Source of the DNA: Marinomonas primoryensis
Lineage (GTDB): Bacteria > Pseudomonadota > Gammaproteobacteria > Pseudomonadales > Marinomonadaceae
Direction of reading: 5' to 3'
DNA: 45,000 bases
Assembly: GCF_013372285.1 (NCBI RefSeq)
Contig: NZ_CP054301.1
Span: 3,140,001-3,185,000, forward strand
Every line of letters starts with the position of its first letter. The stretch's first letter is position 1. A model generated the notes under the pieces. The model saw only the letters and a list, made by a program, of their open reading frames with translations. It did not search any database and had not been told where the DNA came from. Made by a program: the position numbers and the translations under genes. Below, in pieces: positions 1 to 8,276 of the stretch.

Positions 1-75
1 TCCGTGTCAGTGGAGGCGTATAATACAGCCTGAATCTTTTAGCGCAAGCCCTTTTTTAAAGTTTTTTACTTTTGT
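1..75 (-). promoter_or_regulatory. rRNA operon P1-type promoter, firing out of the left edge
   Basis: On the minus strand a -35 TTGCGC (42-47) and a -10 TATTAT (20-25) are 16 bp apart. They are followed by a stretch that closely resembles the E. coli rrnB P1 start region, including CTGACACGGA at 10-1. The likely start is A11. An A/T-rich tract at about 48-75 fits an UP element. I infer that a 16S-23S-5S operon begins just beyond the left edge; the 16S gene itself is not in the window. Confidence 0.8.
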
Positions 76-90
76 TTCATACTCATTACA

Positions 91-128
91 AATAATAGAA
101 AAGGCGCCTAAGCGCCTTTTCTATTATT
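91..128. terminator. Bidirectional terminator between tyrS and the rrn promoter
   Basis: A perfect 17-bp inverted repeat (91-107 and 112-128) has a 4-nt loop. The G/C core GGCGC/GCGCC is flanked by A and T runs. It sits about 30 bp past the tyrS stop and upstream of the rrn promoter, so it probably ends tyrS transcription and shields the rRNA promoter from read-through. Confidence 0.8.
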
Positions 129-157
129 CACTAAACTTCATGATGACTATAATGTAA

Positions 158-1462
158 TTATAGGACAAACAAATGGTGTTTTTTCTTACCTAACTTAACA
201 AGGAAGTATTTGCCGTAATAGCCATTCTCAGATTTAAAAATATCCGCAGCACTCATGTTGTCATCAAGCCCTTTCGCCACTCCATTTACGAATACTGAAT
301 TTCGCTGCAGCGCATCCTTAACTTGCTTCCCGCTCGCAGCCAGACCTGAATCCGCCATCAAAGAGGTTAACGGCACTGAAGACAGATCAATTCCAAACAA
401 CGAACTACTTGGCAATCCATCTTGTTGTATTTGAGCTAAATCCTGCTCACTCAATGAATCGACATCACCACTAAACAAAGCTTGAGTTATACGCTCCGCT
501 GCTTGAAGACCGTCATCACCATGAACAAGCTTAGTAACCTCACGCGCCAAGATAGATTGACCCTGTGGTTTACCACCACCTTCCTTGTCTTGTTTTTCAA
601 TAGCGTCAATTTCTTCTACTGACAGAAATGTAAAGTATTTTAAGAATTTATAAGCATCCGCATCAGCAGAGTTTAGCCAGAACTGGTAAAAGGCGTATTG
701 ACTGGTCTTACTCGAATCCAACCAAATCGTACCTGTTTCCGTTTTACCAAACTTTGTACCATCTGACTTAGTCACCAAAGGCATCGTCAAACCAAAGGCT
801 TGATTGCCGTTTTGTCGACGAGTCAAATCGGTTCCACCAGTGATATTCCCCCACTGATCACTGCCACCAATCTGTAGTGTGCAATTATGTCTTCTATTCA
901 GCTCTGCAAAATCATAAGACTGCAGAATCATGTAAGTAAACTCGGTAAACGATATCCCTTCACCTTCGCGGTTGATACGCTGCTTCACCGATTCTTTTTG
1001 GATCATGGCATTTATAGAAAAGTGCTTACCGACATCACGTAAAAAATCTAGAATACTAAGGTCTTTCGTCCAGTCATAGTTATTAACAATCTCAGCACTA
1101 TTTGCCTCATCATTAAAATCGATAAATTGACTAACTTGCGCGCGTAACTTTTCTACCCATTCAGCAACTACTTCAGGGCCATTTAATTTACGCTCAACCG
1201 CCTTAAAACTTGGGTCACCAATCAAACCAGTCGCACCTCCAACTAACGCCAATGGTTTATGGCCCGCTAATTGAAAGCGCTTAAGCATCAACAGTGGCAC
1301 TAAGCTACCAATATGCAGACTATCTGCTGTAGGATCAAAGCCACAATAAAGAGTACGACTTCCGCCATCTAGATGTCTTCTCAGCTCATCTTCGGCCGTC
1401 ATTTGGGCGATAAGTCCGCGAGCTTGCAAGTCATTTAAAAGGTCTTTACTGCTGACAGTCAT
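158..1462 (-). CDS. tyrS: Tyrosine--tRNA ligase
   Basis: Cytoplasmic class I aminoacyl-tRNA synthetase that charges tRNA-Tyr with tyrosine using ATP. The HIGH-type motif appears as HIGS near residue 50, after CGFDPTADSL. The KMSKS-type loop appears as KFGKTETG, typical of the TyrS subgroup, and a C-terminal S4-like RNA-binding segment ends the protein. The start is placed at the ATG giving MTVSSKDLL (434 aa), which matches family length; the frame is open 14 codons further upstream but has no family match there. It is divergent from the M23 peptidase gene, the same neighbour pair as in Pseudomonas. A strong hairpin terminator follows. Confidence 0.95.
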   Translation of the reverse strand: MTVSSKDLLNDLQARGLIAQMTAEDELRRHLDGGSRTLYCGFDPTADSLHIGSLVPLLMLKRFQLAGHKPLALVGGATGLIGDPSFKAVERKLNGPEVVAEWVEKLRAQVSQFIDFNDEANSAEIVNNYDWTKDLSILDFLRDVGKHFSINAMIQKESVKQRINREGEGISFTEFTYMILQSYDFAELNRRHNCTLQIGGSDQWGNITGGTDLTRRQNGNQAFGLTMPLVTKSDGTKFGKTETGTIWLDSSKTSQYAFYQFWLNSADADAYKFLKYFTFLSVEEIDAIEKQDKEGGGKPQGQSILAREVTKLVHGDDGLQAAERITQALFSGDVDSLSEQDLAQIQQDGLPSSSLFGIDLSSVPLTSLMADSGLAASGKQVKDALQRNSVFVNGVAKGLDDNMSAADIFKSENGYYGKYFLVKLGKKKHHLFVL

Positions 1463-1567
1463 TATTTTGATCCATATCCTAGTTAGTTTATCGTACTTAA
1501 GCATTCAATTATAAAAGTAATGTTGGTAGGATTATAAGGCTTTATTAAAGATTTTTGGGTACGCATT

Positions 1568-2974
1568 TTGATCAAACTATTACCAACAAAGCATTTACTG
1601 CTAATTTCAGCTGTAAGTGTGCTCCTCGCCGTAGTGCTTTTAGCCCTGCCAGACGAGGAAACAGTCGACAATAGCCTCATATCCCTCGAAGCAAACTTTG
1701 AGGTAATAGACCAGTCTAAGCTGATGCTTAATGACTTGCAGAAGCTCACACCTTCAACTAACACGGCGGCATCGACTTCATTTTTTACCAACAACATAAA
1801 TCCTACTTACAATATCTCAACACCGGACGCCTTAGTAAAAAAGAACAGCCCACCGACATTTAAGGAACAAACAGCCGAGGTTAAGTCAGGCGACTCACTC
1901 TCCAAGGTGCTATCTAATAAAGGCATATCAGCACAAGATATATACAAAGTGTCTCTAGCCGATAAAAAACAAAAAACATTATTACAAATGAGACCGGGAC
2001 AAAAGCTAAACTTCACCACCAATGAAGCTTCTGGTGAGCTCACCCGACTGACACTTATTTTAAACCGCTTAGATAGCGTCACCTTTGAACGTAATGACAA
2101 TGAATTCAGCAGAACGGATACATCTAGAACACCAGAAATCGTTCAAACCTATAAAGAAGCTGAAATAAATAACTCTCTGTTTGTTGACGGGTTAAGATCT
2201 GGTATTGAGCAAGCGCTCTTAATCGAACTTGCCAATATTTTCGGCTGGGATATTGACTTCGCTTTGGACATACGTAAAGGCGACAGTCTAAGCATGCTAT
2301 ACGAGGAAAAATTCCTTGATGGCGAAAAAATTGGACACGGCAATATTATCGCAGCCCAATTCATTAATAATGGCCGAACTTATCAAGCCATTAGATATAA
2401 AACAGGAAAAGGTGCCAATTACTACACCCCTGACGGTATGGCTATGCGCAAGGCCTTCATCCGGACACCTGTGGATTTCACTAGAATTTCATCTAAATTC
2501 AACCCCAACAGATTACATCCAATCTTCAAAACCAGTAGACCTCACCGAGGAGTGGATTACGCGGCGGCCAGCGGAACACCAGTCAAGGCTGCTGGCGATG
2601 GGAGAATTTCCTTCGCAGGAAAACAAAATGGTTATGGCAATGTTGTTATTATCGATCACGGACGGGGCTACCAAACACTGTATGCTCACTTAAGAGGTTT
2701 TGCGAGAGGCACCAAGCGTGGCGTAAAGGTTCAGCAAGGCAGAATAATTGCCTATGTGGGACAAACTGGCTGGGCAACAGGCCCTCACCTGCATTATGAA
2801 TTCAGAATAAATGGCACGCATAAAAACCCAGTAACCGTCAGACTACCAAATGACGACCCCATGCCTAAAGACGATTTGAAGAAATATCTACCTTATGCAA
2901 AACAAGTTGTCACCACATTATCCAACTCTCACTCACCTTCATTTGCACAAAAACTTGCCTCTCTTAAAAACTAA
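1568..2974 (+). CDS. M23 family peptidoglycan endopeptidase (MepM/OapA-like)
   Basis: Probable zinc DD-endopeptidase that cuts peptidoglycan cross-links in the periplasm. One N-terminal membrane anchor lies at about residues 9-27. A LysM/OapA-like region spans about 100-155 (SGDSLSKVLSNKGIS). The C-terminal LytM/M23 domain spans about 305-425 with the metal and catalytic residues H326-x3-D330, H374 in YAHL, and H407-x-H409 in GPHLHYEF, so it looks active. The start is TTG with only a weak Shine-Dalgarno sequence; no better in-frame ATG is visible. It is divergent from tyrS and closed by a terminator shared with trxA. The length of 468 aa is normal for MepM-like proteins. Confidence 0.9.
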   Translation: MIKLLPTKHLLLISAVSVLLAVVLLALPDEETVDNSLISLEANFEVIDQSKLMLNDLQKLTPSTNTAASTSFFTNNINPTYNISTPDALVKKNSPPTFKEQTAEVKSGDSLSKVLSNKGISAQDIYKVSLADKKQKTLLQMRPGQKLNFTTNEASGELTRLTLILNRLDSVTFERNDNEFSRTDTSRTPEIVQTYKEAEINNSLFVDGLRSGIEQALLIELANIFGWDIDFALDIRKGDSLSMLYEEKFLDGEKIGHGNIIAAQFINNGRTYQAIRYKTGKGANYYTPDGMAMRKAFIRTPVDFTRISSKFNPNRLHPIFKTSRPHRGVDYAAASGTPVKAAGDGRISFAGKQNGYGNVVIIDHGRGYQTLYAHLRGFARGTKRGVKVQQGRIIAYVGQTGWATGPHLHYEFRINGTHKNPVTVRLPNDDPMPKDDLKKYLPYAKQVVTTLSNSHSPSFAQKLASLKN

Positions 2975-2990
2975 GCAACAAGAAGACAAA

Positions 2991-3016
2991 AAAAAGCAGC
3001 CAATCGGCTGCTTTTT
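2991..3016. terminator. Bidirectional terminator, M23 peptidase / trxA
   Basis: AAAAAGCAGCC (2991-3001) pairs with GGCTGCTTTTT (3006-3016) around a 4-nt loop. A/T runs flank both sides, so it can serve both convergent genes. Confidence 0.85.
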
Positions 3017-3040
3017 TTCAAATAACGACACAATTTCAAA

Positions 3041-3367
3041 TTAGATAGCGCCGTTAACAAACTCTACTAGTTGAGATTTAGATACTGCACCTACTTTAGT
3101 GGCAACCACTTCACCACCTTTAACGATAAGCAAAGTAGGAATACCACGAACATTGTATTTCGGAGCTGTCTCTTGATTTTCATCAACATTAAGCTTTACA
3201 ACTTTTACTTTACCCGCGTATTCAGCAGCGATATCTTCCAAAACTGGCGCAATCATCTTACATGGTCCGCACCATGGAGCCCAAAAATCAACAATAACTG
3301 GGATGTCTGAATTCAGCACTTCTTCTGCAAATTGAGCATCTGTGATTTGGATTGTATTTTCACTCAT
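3041..3367 (-). CDS. trxA: Thioredoxin 1
   Basis: Small cytoplasmic dithiol reductant that reduces protein disulfides and is recharged by thioredoxin reductase. The sequence has the classical active site WCGPC at residues 32-36 and the cis-proline segment RGIPTLL. At 108 aa it has the standard single-domain length. It is monocistronic: an extended -10 promoter lies about 45 bp upstream and a shared hairpin terminator follows. In many relatives trxA precedes rho; rho is not next to it here. Confidence 0.96.
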   Translation of the reverse strand: MSENTIQITDAQFAEEVLNSDIPVIVDFWAPWCGPCKMIAPVLEDIAAEYAGKVKVVKLNVDENQETAPKYNVRGIPTLLIVKGGEVVATKVGAVSKSQLVEFVNGAI

Positions 3368-3411
3368 AATAAGTTCCTCAAAATCTATGTTTTAACCAAT
3401 GAATATTACCC

Positions 3412-3420
3412 AGTATACCA
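3412..3420 (-). promoter_or_regulatory. Extended -10 promoter of trxA
   Basis: The minus strand reads TGGTATACT: a TATACT -10 element preceded by the TGn extension, about 45 bp upstream of the trxA ATG. The -35 match is poor, which an extended -10 can compensate for. Confidence 0.5.
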
Positions 3421-3473
3421 CTAAATGATTAGGGTAAAAATGTGTTATCTCCAATTAAGCCAATAGCAGAATG

Positions 3474-4187
3474 CTATAACATCAAGGAACGAATAACCGT
3501 TGGAAGCTCAAGTAAAGAATGCACTTCTGCATTTGAACGCCCTCCCCATTCATCCCCCCAGCGCTGCGCACCATGGCGATTAAACCAAACACTTCTTGCC
3601 CCTGCATTGGATGCTCCAAACACATCATCTATCGGATGATCACCTATATGAATAAGTTGAGTTAAATCCACGCCCGCAGTTTTGGCAGCAAAAGAAAATA
3701 GATCAACCGAAGGCTTTGCAATACCAACCTGATCTGCTCGAACCGCAAAATCAAAATACTGACCTAGCCCGACATAAGGGTGATACACATCGGCATTACC
3801 ATTCGTTATGACTGCTAAAGAGTAATCCTGATGTAACTCCTCCAACACATCGACTACATGGGGATAAAGATCTACTTTCTGACGCCATTCACAAAAATGG
3901 GCCAATGCTGCTTCCGCAACCAAATTTGCTTCTTCAGAAGGTAAACCAAACTGCTTTAGCGCCAATTTATAAATTGACAGACGCAAAGCCGTTAAATTTG
4001 GGGACATTGCTGGATTTTCAGCTAATACTTTTTGCTTTAACGCTTCTCGGGCAGACAAAGAGTACTGTTGTGAAAAACCAGGAAAACGCTCTTCAAACCA
4101 AGACTCCATAGCATATTCCGCACGCATAATAACAGGCGCGACATCCCATAATGTATTGTCTAAGTCAAAGGTAATAAGGACACTCAC
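3474..4187 (-). CDS. HAD-family phosphatase (YigB-like)
   Basis: Predicted cytoplasmic phosphatase of the haloacid dehalogenase superfamily. E. coli YigB, in the same gene context, hydrolyses FMN, so a flavin-nucleotide substrate is an inference. Motif I is FDLDNTLWD with nucleophile D8 and acid D10; motif II is ITNGN; motif III is the Lys in GIAKPS; motif IV is GDHPIDD. A helical cap lies between motifs I and II. At 237 aa the length is normal. The GTG start overlaps the DUF484 stop as GTGA, which indicates translational coupling. It is the last gene of the lptM-lysA-dapF operon. In relatives xerC lies directly upstream; here it is absent. Confidence 0.85.
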   Translation of the reverse strand: MSVLITFDLDNTLWDVAPVIMRAEYAMESWFEERFPGFSQQYSLSAREALKQKVLAENPAMSPNLTALRLSIYKLALKQFGLPSEEANLVAEAALAHFCEWRQKVDLYPHVVDVLEELHQDYSLAVITNGNADVYHPYVGLGQYFDFAVRADQVGIAKPSVDLFSFAAKTAGVDLTQLIHIGDHPIDDVFGASNAGARSVWFNRHGAQRWGDEWGGRSNAEVHSLLELPTVIRSLML

Positions 4188-4849
4188 GGCAGTAACCTCA
4201 ATAAAATCGCACTCAATAGATCGGCAATATATTGAAGAAACATAGCACCTTTGTCTTTATTGAACGCCGACTCACTTTCAGCTCCCAAAACCAAAACACC
4301 GCATTTTTTAATTTCTCCACCTTCACGTGAAAGGAGAGGAAGAACCGCAACGGAACGAATCGAATCAATATCATCAGAAAAGAGAAAACGCATTTCATTT
4401 GCAGGCAGGACACCACAAAAACAATCAACAAAGCCTGCCGCATGAGACAAAAACACGTCGTCATCCACCAGCAAATGACTTCTAACCGCACTGTCTGGAA
4501 ATTCACCATACAAAACAAAAGCATGATGAGATATTTCAAAGTCATCTCGTACCATGTCATCCACAACAACCGCAAGGTCATCCAAAGAACTGCACGTAAG
4601 CCCCGCCAATACTAAACGACGACTCTTTTGCATTGTAGATTCGTTTTCACGAGCCACTTCGACAAGACGCTCAAACTGCCCTTTATAATCCGCTGTAGAC
4701 TGTCTTAATAAATTCACTTGGTATTCAAGTAATGAGACCACCTTCCCATTAATAGGATGAGGAAGTGTCAGACTCTCCAACAAATCAGAATGCCGACTAA
4801 AGAAATCCGGCGTTTTTGACAAATATTGAATTACTTCCTCTTCTCTCAT
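4184..4849 (-). CDS. DUF484 family protein
   Basis: This protein has the DUF484 (YigA-type) layout: an N-terminal helical part opening with VIQYLSKTPDFF and SLLEYQVNLLRQ, then a GAF-like domain from about residue 85 to the end. It is 221 aa, cytoplasmic, with no signal peptide. The molecular function is unknown. The family is nearly always located between dapF and xerC. Here it follows dapF with a few bases between and overlaps the HAD gene, so the conserved downstream neighbour xerC is missing. The Shine-Dalgarno sequence lies right at the dapF stop. Confidence 0.85.
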   Translation of the reverse strand: MREEEVIQYLSKTPDFFSRHSDLLESLTLPHPINGKVVSLLEYQVNLLRQSTADYKGQFERLVEVARENESTMQKSRRLVLAGLTCSSLDDLAVVVDDMVRDDFEISHHAFVLYGEFPDSAVRSHLLVDDDVFLSHAAGFVDCFCGVLPANEMRFLFSDDIDSIRSVAVLPLLSREGGEIKKCGVLVLGAESESAFNKDKGAMFLQYIADLLSAILLRLLP

Positions 4850-4857
4850 AATTCCTC

Positions 4858-5688
4858 TTATAGGTAAATTTGACCTTCAAACACTTTCTCAGCAGGTCCA
4901 GTCATAAAAATTGGCTGATCTTCACCCTGCCATTCGATATGCAAATCACCACCGCGCAAATGTGCCGTCACGCTAGGTGACAACCAGCCCTGTTTAATGC
5001 CAGCCACAACTGCCGCACACGCACCCGTTCCACAAGCCTGAGTTTCACCGACACCACGTTCGTAGACACGCAAGTTAACCTCTGATGAATTAATCACTTG
5101 CATAAAGCCAACATTCACGTTTTTAGGGAAACGTTCATGACATTCAATAAGTTCACCAACCGTTGCAACTAGCTCATCAGTCAGCTGATCCACTTTAATA
5201 ACCGCATGGGGGTTACCCACCGACACTGGCGTCATAAAATAATCATTTTCTCCAGCGGTAATGCTATAGAGACCTTCGCTAGGGTCAGCTATAAATGGTA
5301 AATCTTTTGGCTCAAAGCTTGGCGATCCCATGTCCACCGTGACCAACCCATCATCTAGCACACGTAATTGGATAGCTCCGCACTTTGTTTCAACATTAAT
5401 AATACGCTTATTCGTTAACTCTCTATCAAGTACAAATTTAGCAAAACAGCGTGCACCGTTCCCACAATGCTCGACTTCACAGCCGTCAGAGTTATAAATT
5501 CGATAACGAAAATCCATATCTGGGTGTGAAGGCGGTTCAACCACTAAAAGTTGATCAAAGCCAATTCCCCAGTTTCGGTCGCTCAATCGTTCAATTTGCT
5601 GCTTATTAAAAAACACTTTACGAGACACCGCGTCAACAACAACAAAATCATTGCCCAAACCATGCATTTTGGTAAATTTTAACAACAC
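4858..5688 (-). CDS. dapF: Diaminopimelate epimerase
   Basis: Converts LL- to meso-diaminopimelate for lysine and peptidoglycan synthesis, in the cytoplasm and without cofactor. Both catalytic cysteine motifs are present: CEVEHCGNGARC and QACGTGACAA. The N-terminus FTKMHGLGNDFVVVDAV is diagnostic. I place the start at the GTG at 5688 (276 aa), 6 bp after an AAGGAG Shine-Dalgarno sequence that overlaps the lysA stop. A TTG one codon later is the alternative. The frame is open further upstream, but that part overlaps the end of lysA. It lies in the operon with lysA, the enzyme using its product. Confidence 0.95.
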   Translation of the reverse strand: MLLKFTKMHGLGNDFVVVDAVSRKVFFNKQQIERLSDRNWGIGFDQLLVVEPPSHPDMDFRYRIYNSDGCEVEHCGNGARCFAKFVLDRELTNKRIINVETKCGAIQLRVLDDGLVTVDMGSPSFEPKDLPFIADPSEGLYSITAGENDYFMTPVSVGNPHAVIKVDQLTDELVATVGELIECHERFPKNVNVGFMQVINSSEVNLRVYERGVGETQACGTGACAAVVAGIKQGWLSPSVTAHLRGGDLHIEWQGEDQPIFMTGPAEKVFEGQIYL

Positions 5689-5698
5689 GACGAACTCC

Positions 5699-6952
5699 TT
5701 AGTCTGGTAGAATTTGCTCACCAGCTAACTGATGCTCAATCGTTTCACGGGCACGAATCAAATACGTTTTATCACCGTCAACCATGACTTCCGCAGCTCG
5801 GTTACGACTGTTGTAATTTGAGGACATAGTAAAACCATAAGCACCAGCCGAACGAACCGCCAAAAGATCACCCGCCTGAATATCAAGTTCACGATCTTTG
5901 CCTAAAAAATCACCTGTTTCACAAATCGGTCCGACTAAATCATAAGCACGTTTACCTTCCGGTGTCGGTAGCAAGGATACTGGCACTATATTCATCCAAG
6001 CACCATACAAAGCAGGACGAATAAGATCGTTCATCGCCCCATCAATGATGGCGAAGTTTTTATGCGGATTGCATTTTAAAAACTCAACCTGAGTCAGTAA
6101 AACACCTGCATTTGCTGCAATCGAACGACCTGGTTCAAATGCTAACTCCAAATCCATACCTTTTACTTTATCCAGTAAAAGCTTTGCATATTCTGCTGGT
6201 TCCGGTGGCACTTCATCACGATAACGAACCCCTAAACCGCCACCTAGATCAAGATGTTTGATTTTAATACCTTTTTCGGACAGCTGATCTACCAAGCCAA
6301 TCAAACGATCAAACGTATCTAGGAAAGGCTTAAGTTCAGTCAATTGCGAACCTATGTGGCAATCTACTCCCATTACATTCAAATTAGGCAGACTATGGGC
6401 AATTTGATAGATACGAACAGCATCCTTAATATCAATACCAAACTTATTTTCTTTCAAGCCAGTTGAAATGTAGGGGTGTGTTTTAGCATCTACATCCGGA
6501 TTAACCCGTAAGGATACTGGCGCTACTTTGCCCATTTCTTCGGCCACTTGATCTAAGCGATACAATTCTGCTTCAGACTCAACATTGAAACAGTGAATCC
6601 CTACTTCCAAAGCACGACGCATCTCGACAGCTTGTTTACCTAAACCGGAAAACATAACCTTTTCAGGATCACCTCCCGCTTTTAGGACTCGCTCTAACTC
6701 ACCCAAAGAAACAATATCAAATCCTGCGCCTAAACGAGCTAAAACATTTAAAATTGCAATGTTAGAGCACGCTTTTACCGCATAACAAATTCGCGTTGGA
6801 TGCGATGCAAAAGCATCAGCATAAGCGTTGTAATGACGCTCTAGAGTCGCACGAGAATAAACGTAACAAGGTGTACCGTATTGATTAGCAATATCTGATA
6901 AAGCCACATCCTCTGCGTGCAGAGTCTGATTAGAATAATTAAAAAAATCCAA
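5699..6952 (-). CDS. lysA: Diaminopimelate decarboxylase
   Basis: PLP enzyme that makes L-lysine from meso-diaminopimelate, the last step of the pathway. The PLP lysine is K60 in CYAVKACSN. The phosphate-binding GGGLGVRY, the EPGRSIAANAG segment and the CETGDF motif of the substrate site are all visible. The start is a TTG with GAGG 8 bp upstream; the N-terminal residues MDFFNYSNQTLHAEDVALS fit the Pseudomonas-type enzyme, which supports this codon. The length of 417 aa is typical. It lies between lptM, 14 bp upstream, and dapF, 10 bp downstream. Confidence 0.95.
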   Translation of the reverse strand: MDFFNYSNQTLHAEDVALSDIANQYGTPCYVYSRATLERHYNAYADAFASHPTRICYAVKACSNIAILNVLARLGAGFDIVSLGELERVLKAGGDPEKVMFSGLGKQAVEMRRALEVGIHCFNVESEAELYRLDQVAEEMGKVAPVSLRVNPDVDAKTHPYISTGLKENKFGIDIKDAVRIYQIAHSLPNLNVMGVDCHIGSQLTELKPFLDTFDRLIGLVDQLSEKGIKIKHLDLGGGLGVRYRDEVPPEPAEYAKLLLDKVKGMDLELAFEPGRSIAANAGVLLTQVEFLKCNPHKNFAIIDGAMNDLIRPALYGAWMNIVPVSLLPTPEGKRAYDLVGPICETGDFLGKDRELDIQAGDLLAVRSAGAYGFTMSSNYNSRNRAAEVMVDGDKTYLIRARETIEHQLAGEQILPD

Positions 6953-6966
6953 AAGGGAATCCTCAG

Positions 6967-7086
6967 CTATAAAGGCGATTCTTGTTGTATAACAGCAGCA
7001 TTATTATCCGGTAAATAAAGTACACCTTTATTCCCGCAAGCCGTCAGAAAAACAGCCAAAACACATACTGAAAACAACTTAAACAT
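6967..7086 (-). CDS. lptM: LPS translocon maturation chaperone LptM (YifL), small lipoprotein
   Basis: A 39-aa ORF starting at ATG 7086. It reads as a lipoprotein signal peptide (MFKLFSVCVLAVFLTAC), then the conserved mature start CGNKGVLYLP and a short tail. In E. coli LptM binds the LptD/LptE complex and helps the correct disulfides form; that role is assumed here by homology and position. The mature C-terminal tail is much shorter than in E. coli. It heads the lysA-dapF operon, its usual place, and a good sigma-70 promoter lies just upstream. Confidence 0.85.
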   Translation of the reverse strand: MFKLFSVCVLAVFLTACGNKGVLYLPDNNAAVIQQESPL

Positions 7087-7116
7087 CGTCTTATCTCTTC
7101 TATTTTTGATTGAGAC

Positions 7117-7146
7117 AGTATACCTTGCAGCCTGTTCGTTTCCCAA
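7117..7146 (-). promoter_or_regulatory. Promoter of the lptM-lysA-dapF operon
   Basis: On the minus strand, -35 TTGGGA (7141-7146) and -10 TATACT (7117-7122) are separated by 18 bp. They lie about 30 bp upstream of the lptM ATG. Confidence 0.5.
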
Positions 7147-7313
7147 CCCTAGCGAGTCAATTACATGGATATTCTTTCGTTAGAATTCTTTACCTAGAAT
7201 AGCAATGTCCACTGGCTTGAATTTGCTATAGTTGCCACAAGCTATATAGGCTTCCACACGACTTGGATTAGAGCATCAACATTTTCAGCAAAACGAAACA
7301 CTTAAGTGACACT

Positions 7314-8165
7314 ATGAAAAGCAAAATTGCCCCATGGGCGGCTGCACTTTTTTGCGCCATATTCATACATATACTGATTATTGAAGTATCAGAAAACCAA
7401 CATTGGTTCGATATAACCCCACCTGCGTCCAATTTCGAGTTGTTTTTATTGCCAACGATGCAGAAGGCTGCGGAAGAGCCAGAGCAAGTGGCTGTATTTA
7501 ACGAAAAAGAAGCGCCCTCTATAGAAAGTCTAACTCAACAAATTGAACAACCAAGCACGCCACCTGAAGCGCTAAACGGAAAACAATTAAGCGAAAACAC
7601 CAACACAGTCGACGCTGATATGATCGAGCTCAATCAACTACTCCAAAATACATTAGACTCAAGTTCATTCAACCAAAATGCGCTCCCCACCAATACACTC
7701 CCCAATGAAAGCAGCAGCACTCTAGACAATAAAAACACATCAGAAAACCTATTTGGGCACGAAGTTGAAGCATCAAACCTCAATGAGAAACTTCTGAATA
7801 CGGACAAGCCAGACTTACTCGATCTGTCAAAAATATCCTTATCACCAGATTCAAGTGATGACGCACTCGAAGGTGTTTTTTCGGAAGAGCTAAGGGATAA
7901 AATTGCAGTGTCAAAAAATGCTCAACAAGAGTACCTAAAAGGACAAATCAAAGAGATAAGTTATCCGATCACAAAAGATTCAGATGGAACACGCTATGTC
8001 AATATTAAAGGGGTTTGCTGGCGCCTTCCAGAGCCAGGAAGCAAAGAGGCATGGGTCATCGTATTTGCAGGCTGCAGTGGACAAACTAAGTCATTCCACT
8101 TTGAGCTAAATATCACACCCAGTACGTTGCTGGGCCCAGAATCGCCATTCTCCATTGGCCGTTAG
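7314..8165 (+). CDS. Unrecognised membrane-anchored protein with TonB-like layout
   Basis: I do not recognise a named family. The 283-aa protein has a short cytoplasmic start, one membrane helix at about residues 8-25, then about 170 residues rich in Asn, Ser, Glu and Asp with few hydrophobic positions. The last 75 residues form a compact segment (SYPITKDSDGTRYVNIKG, then two cysteines near 235 and 254 that could form a disulfide). A single anchor, a disordered linker and a small periplasmic end domain resemble TonB/TolA-type or division-type proteins, but this is only a layout match. It is divergent from lptM, where cyaY sits in E. coli and Pseudomonas. The stop codon lies inside the first unit of a 7-bp tandem repeat. 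Confidence 0.7.
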   Translation: MKSKIAPWAAALFCAIFIHILIIEVSENQHWFDITPPASNFELFLLPTMQKAAEEPEQVAVFNEKEAPSIESLTQQIEQPSTPPEALNGKQLSENTNTVDADMIELNQLLQNTLDSSSFNQNALPTNTLPNESSSTLDNKNTSENLFGHEVEASNLNEKLLNTDKPDLLDLSKISLSPDSSDDALEGVFSEELRDKIAVSKNAQQEYLKGQIKEISYPITKDSDGTRYVNIKGVCWRLPEPGSKEAWVIVFAGCSGQTKSFHFELNITPSTLLGPESPFSIGR

Positions 8166-8200
8166 CCGTTAGCCGTTAGCCGTTAGCCGTTAGCCGTTAG
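8159..8200. repeat. Six tandem copies of the heptamer CCGTTAG
   Basis: Six perfect head-to-tail copies of a 7-bp unit fill 42 bp without interruption. The TAG stop of the upstream gene is in the first unit, so changes in copy number would not alter that protein; they would change the spacing to the terminator 20 bp downstream. Confidence 0.95.
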
Positions 8201-8220
8201 CCCATTACATTTTAGGTGAA

Positions 8221-8249
8221 AAAAAACGGCAAATTAATCGCCGTTTTTT
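8221..8249. terminator. Bidirectional terminator, membrane protein / argH
   Basis: AAAAAACGGC (8221-8230) pairs with GCCGTTTTTT (8240-8249) across a 9-nt loop, between two convergent genes. Confidence 0.8.
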
Positions 8250-8276
8250 ACGCAAGAAAGCATCACACTAAAGTTA

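Noticed and set aside
19..24. TATAAT on the plus strand as a promoter for plus-strand genes
   Set aside because: The same bases are the complement of the rrn P1 -10, which has the matching start region on the minus strand; a strong terminator at 91-128 also blocks the plus direction.
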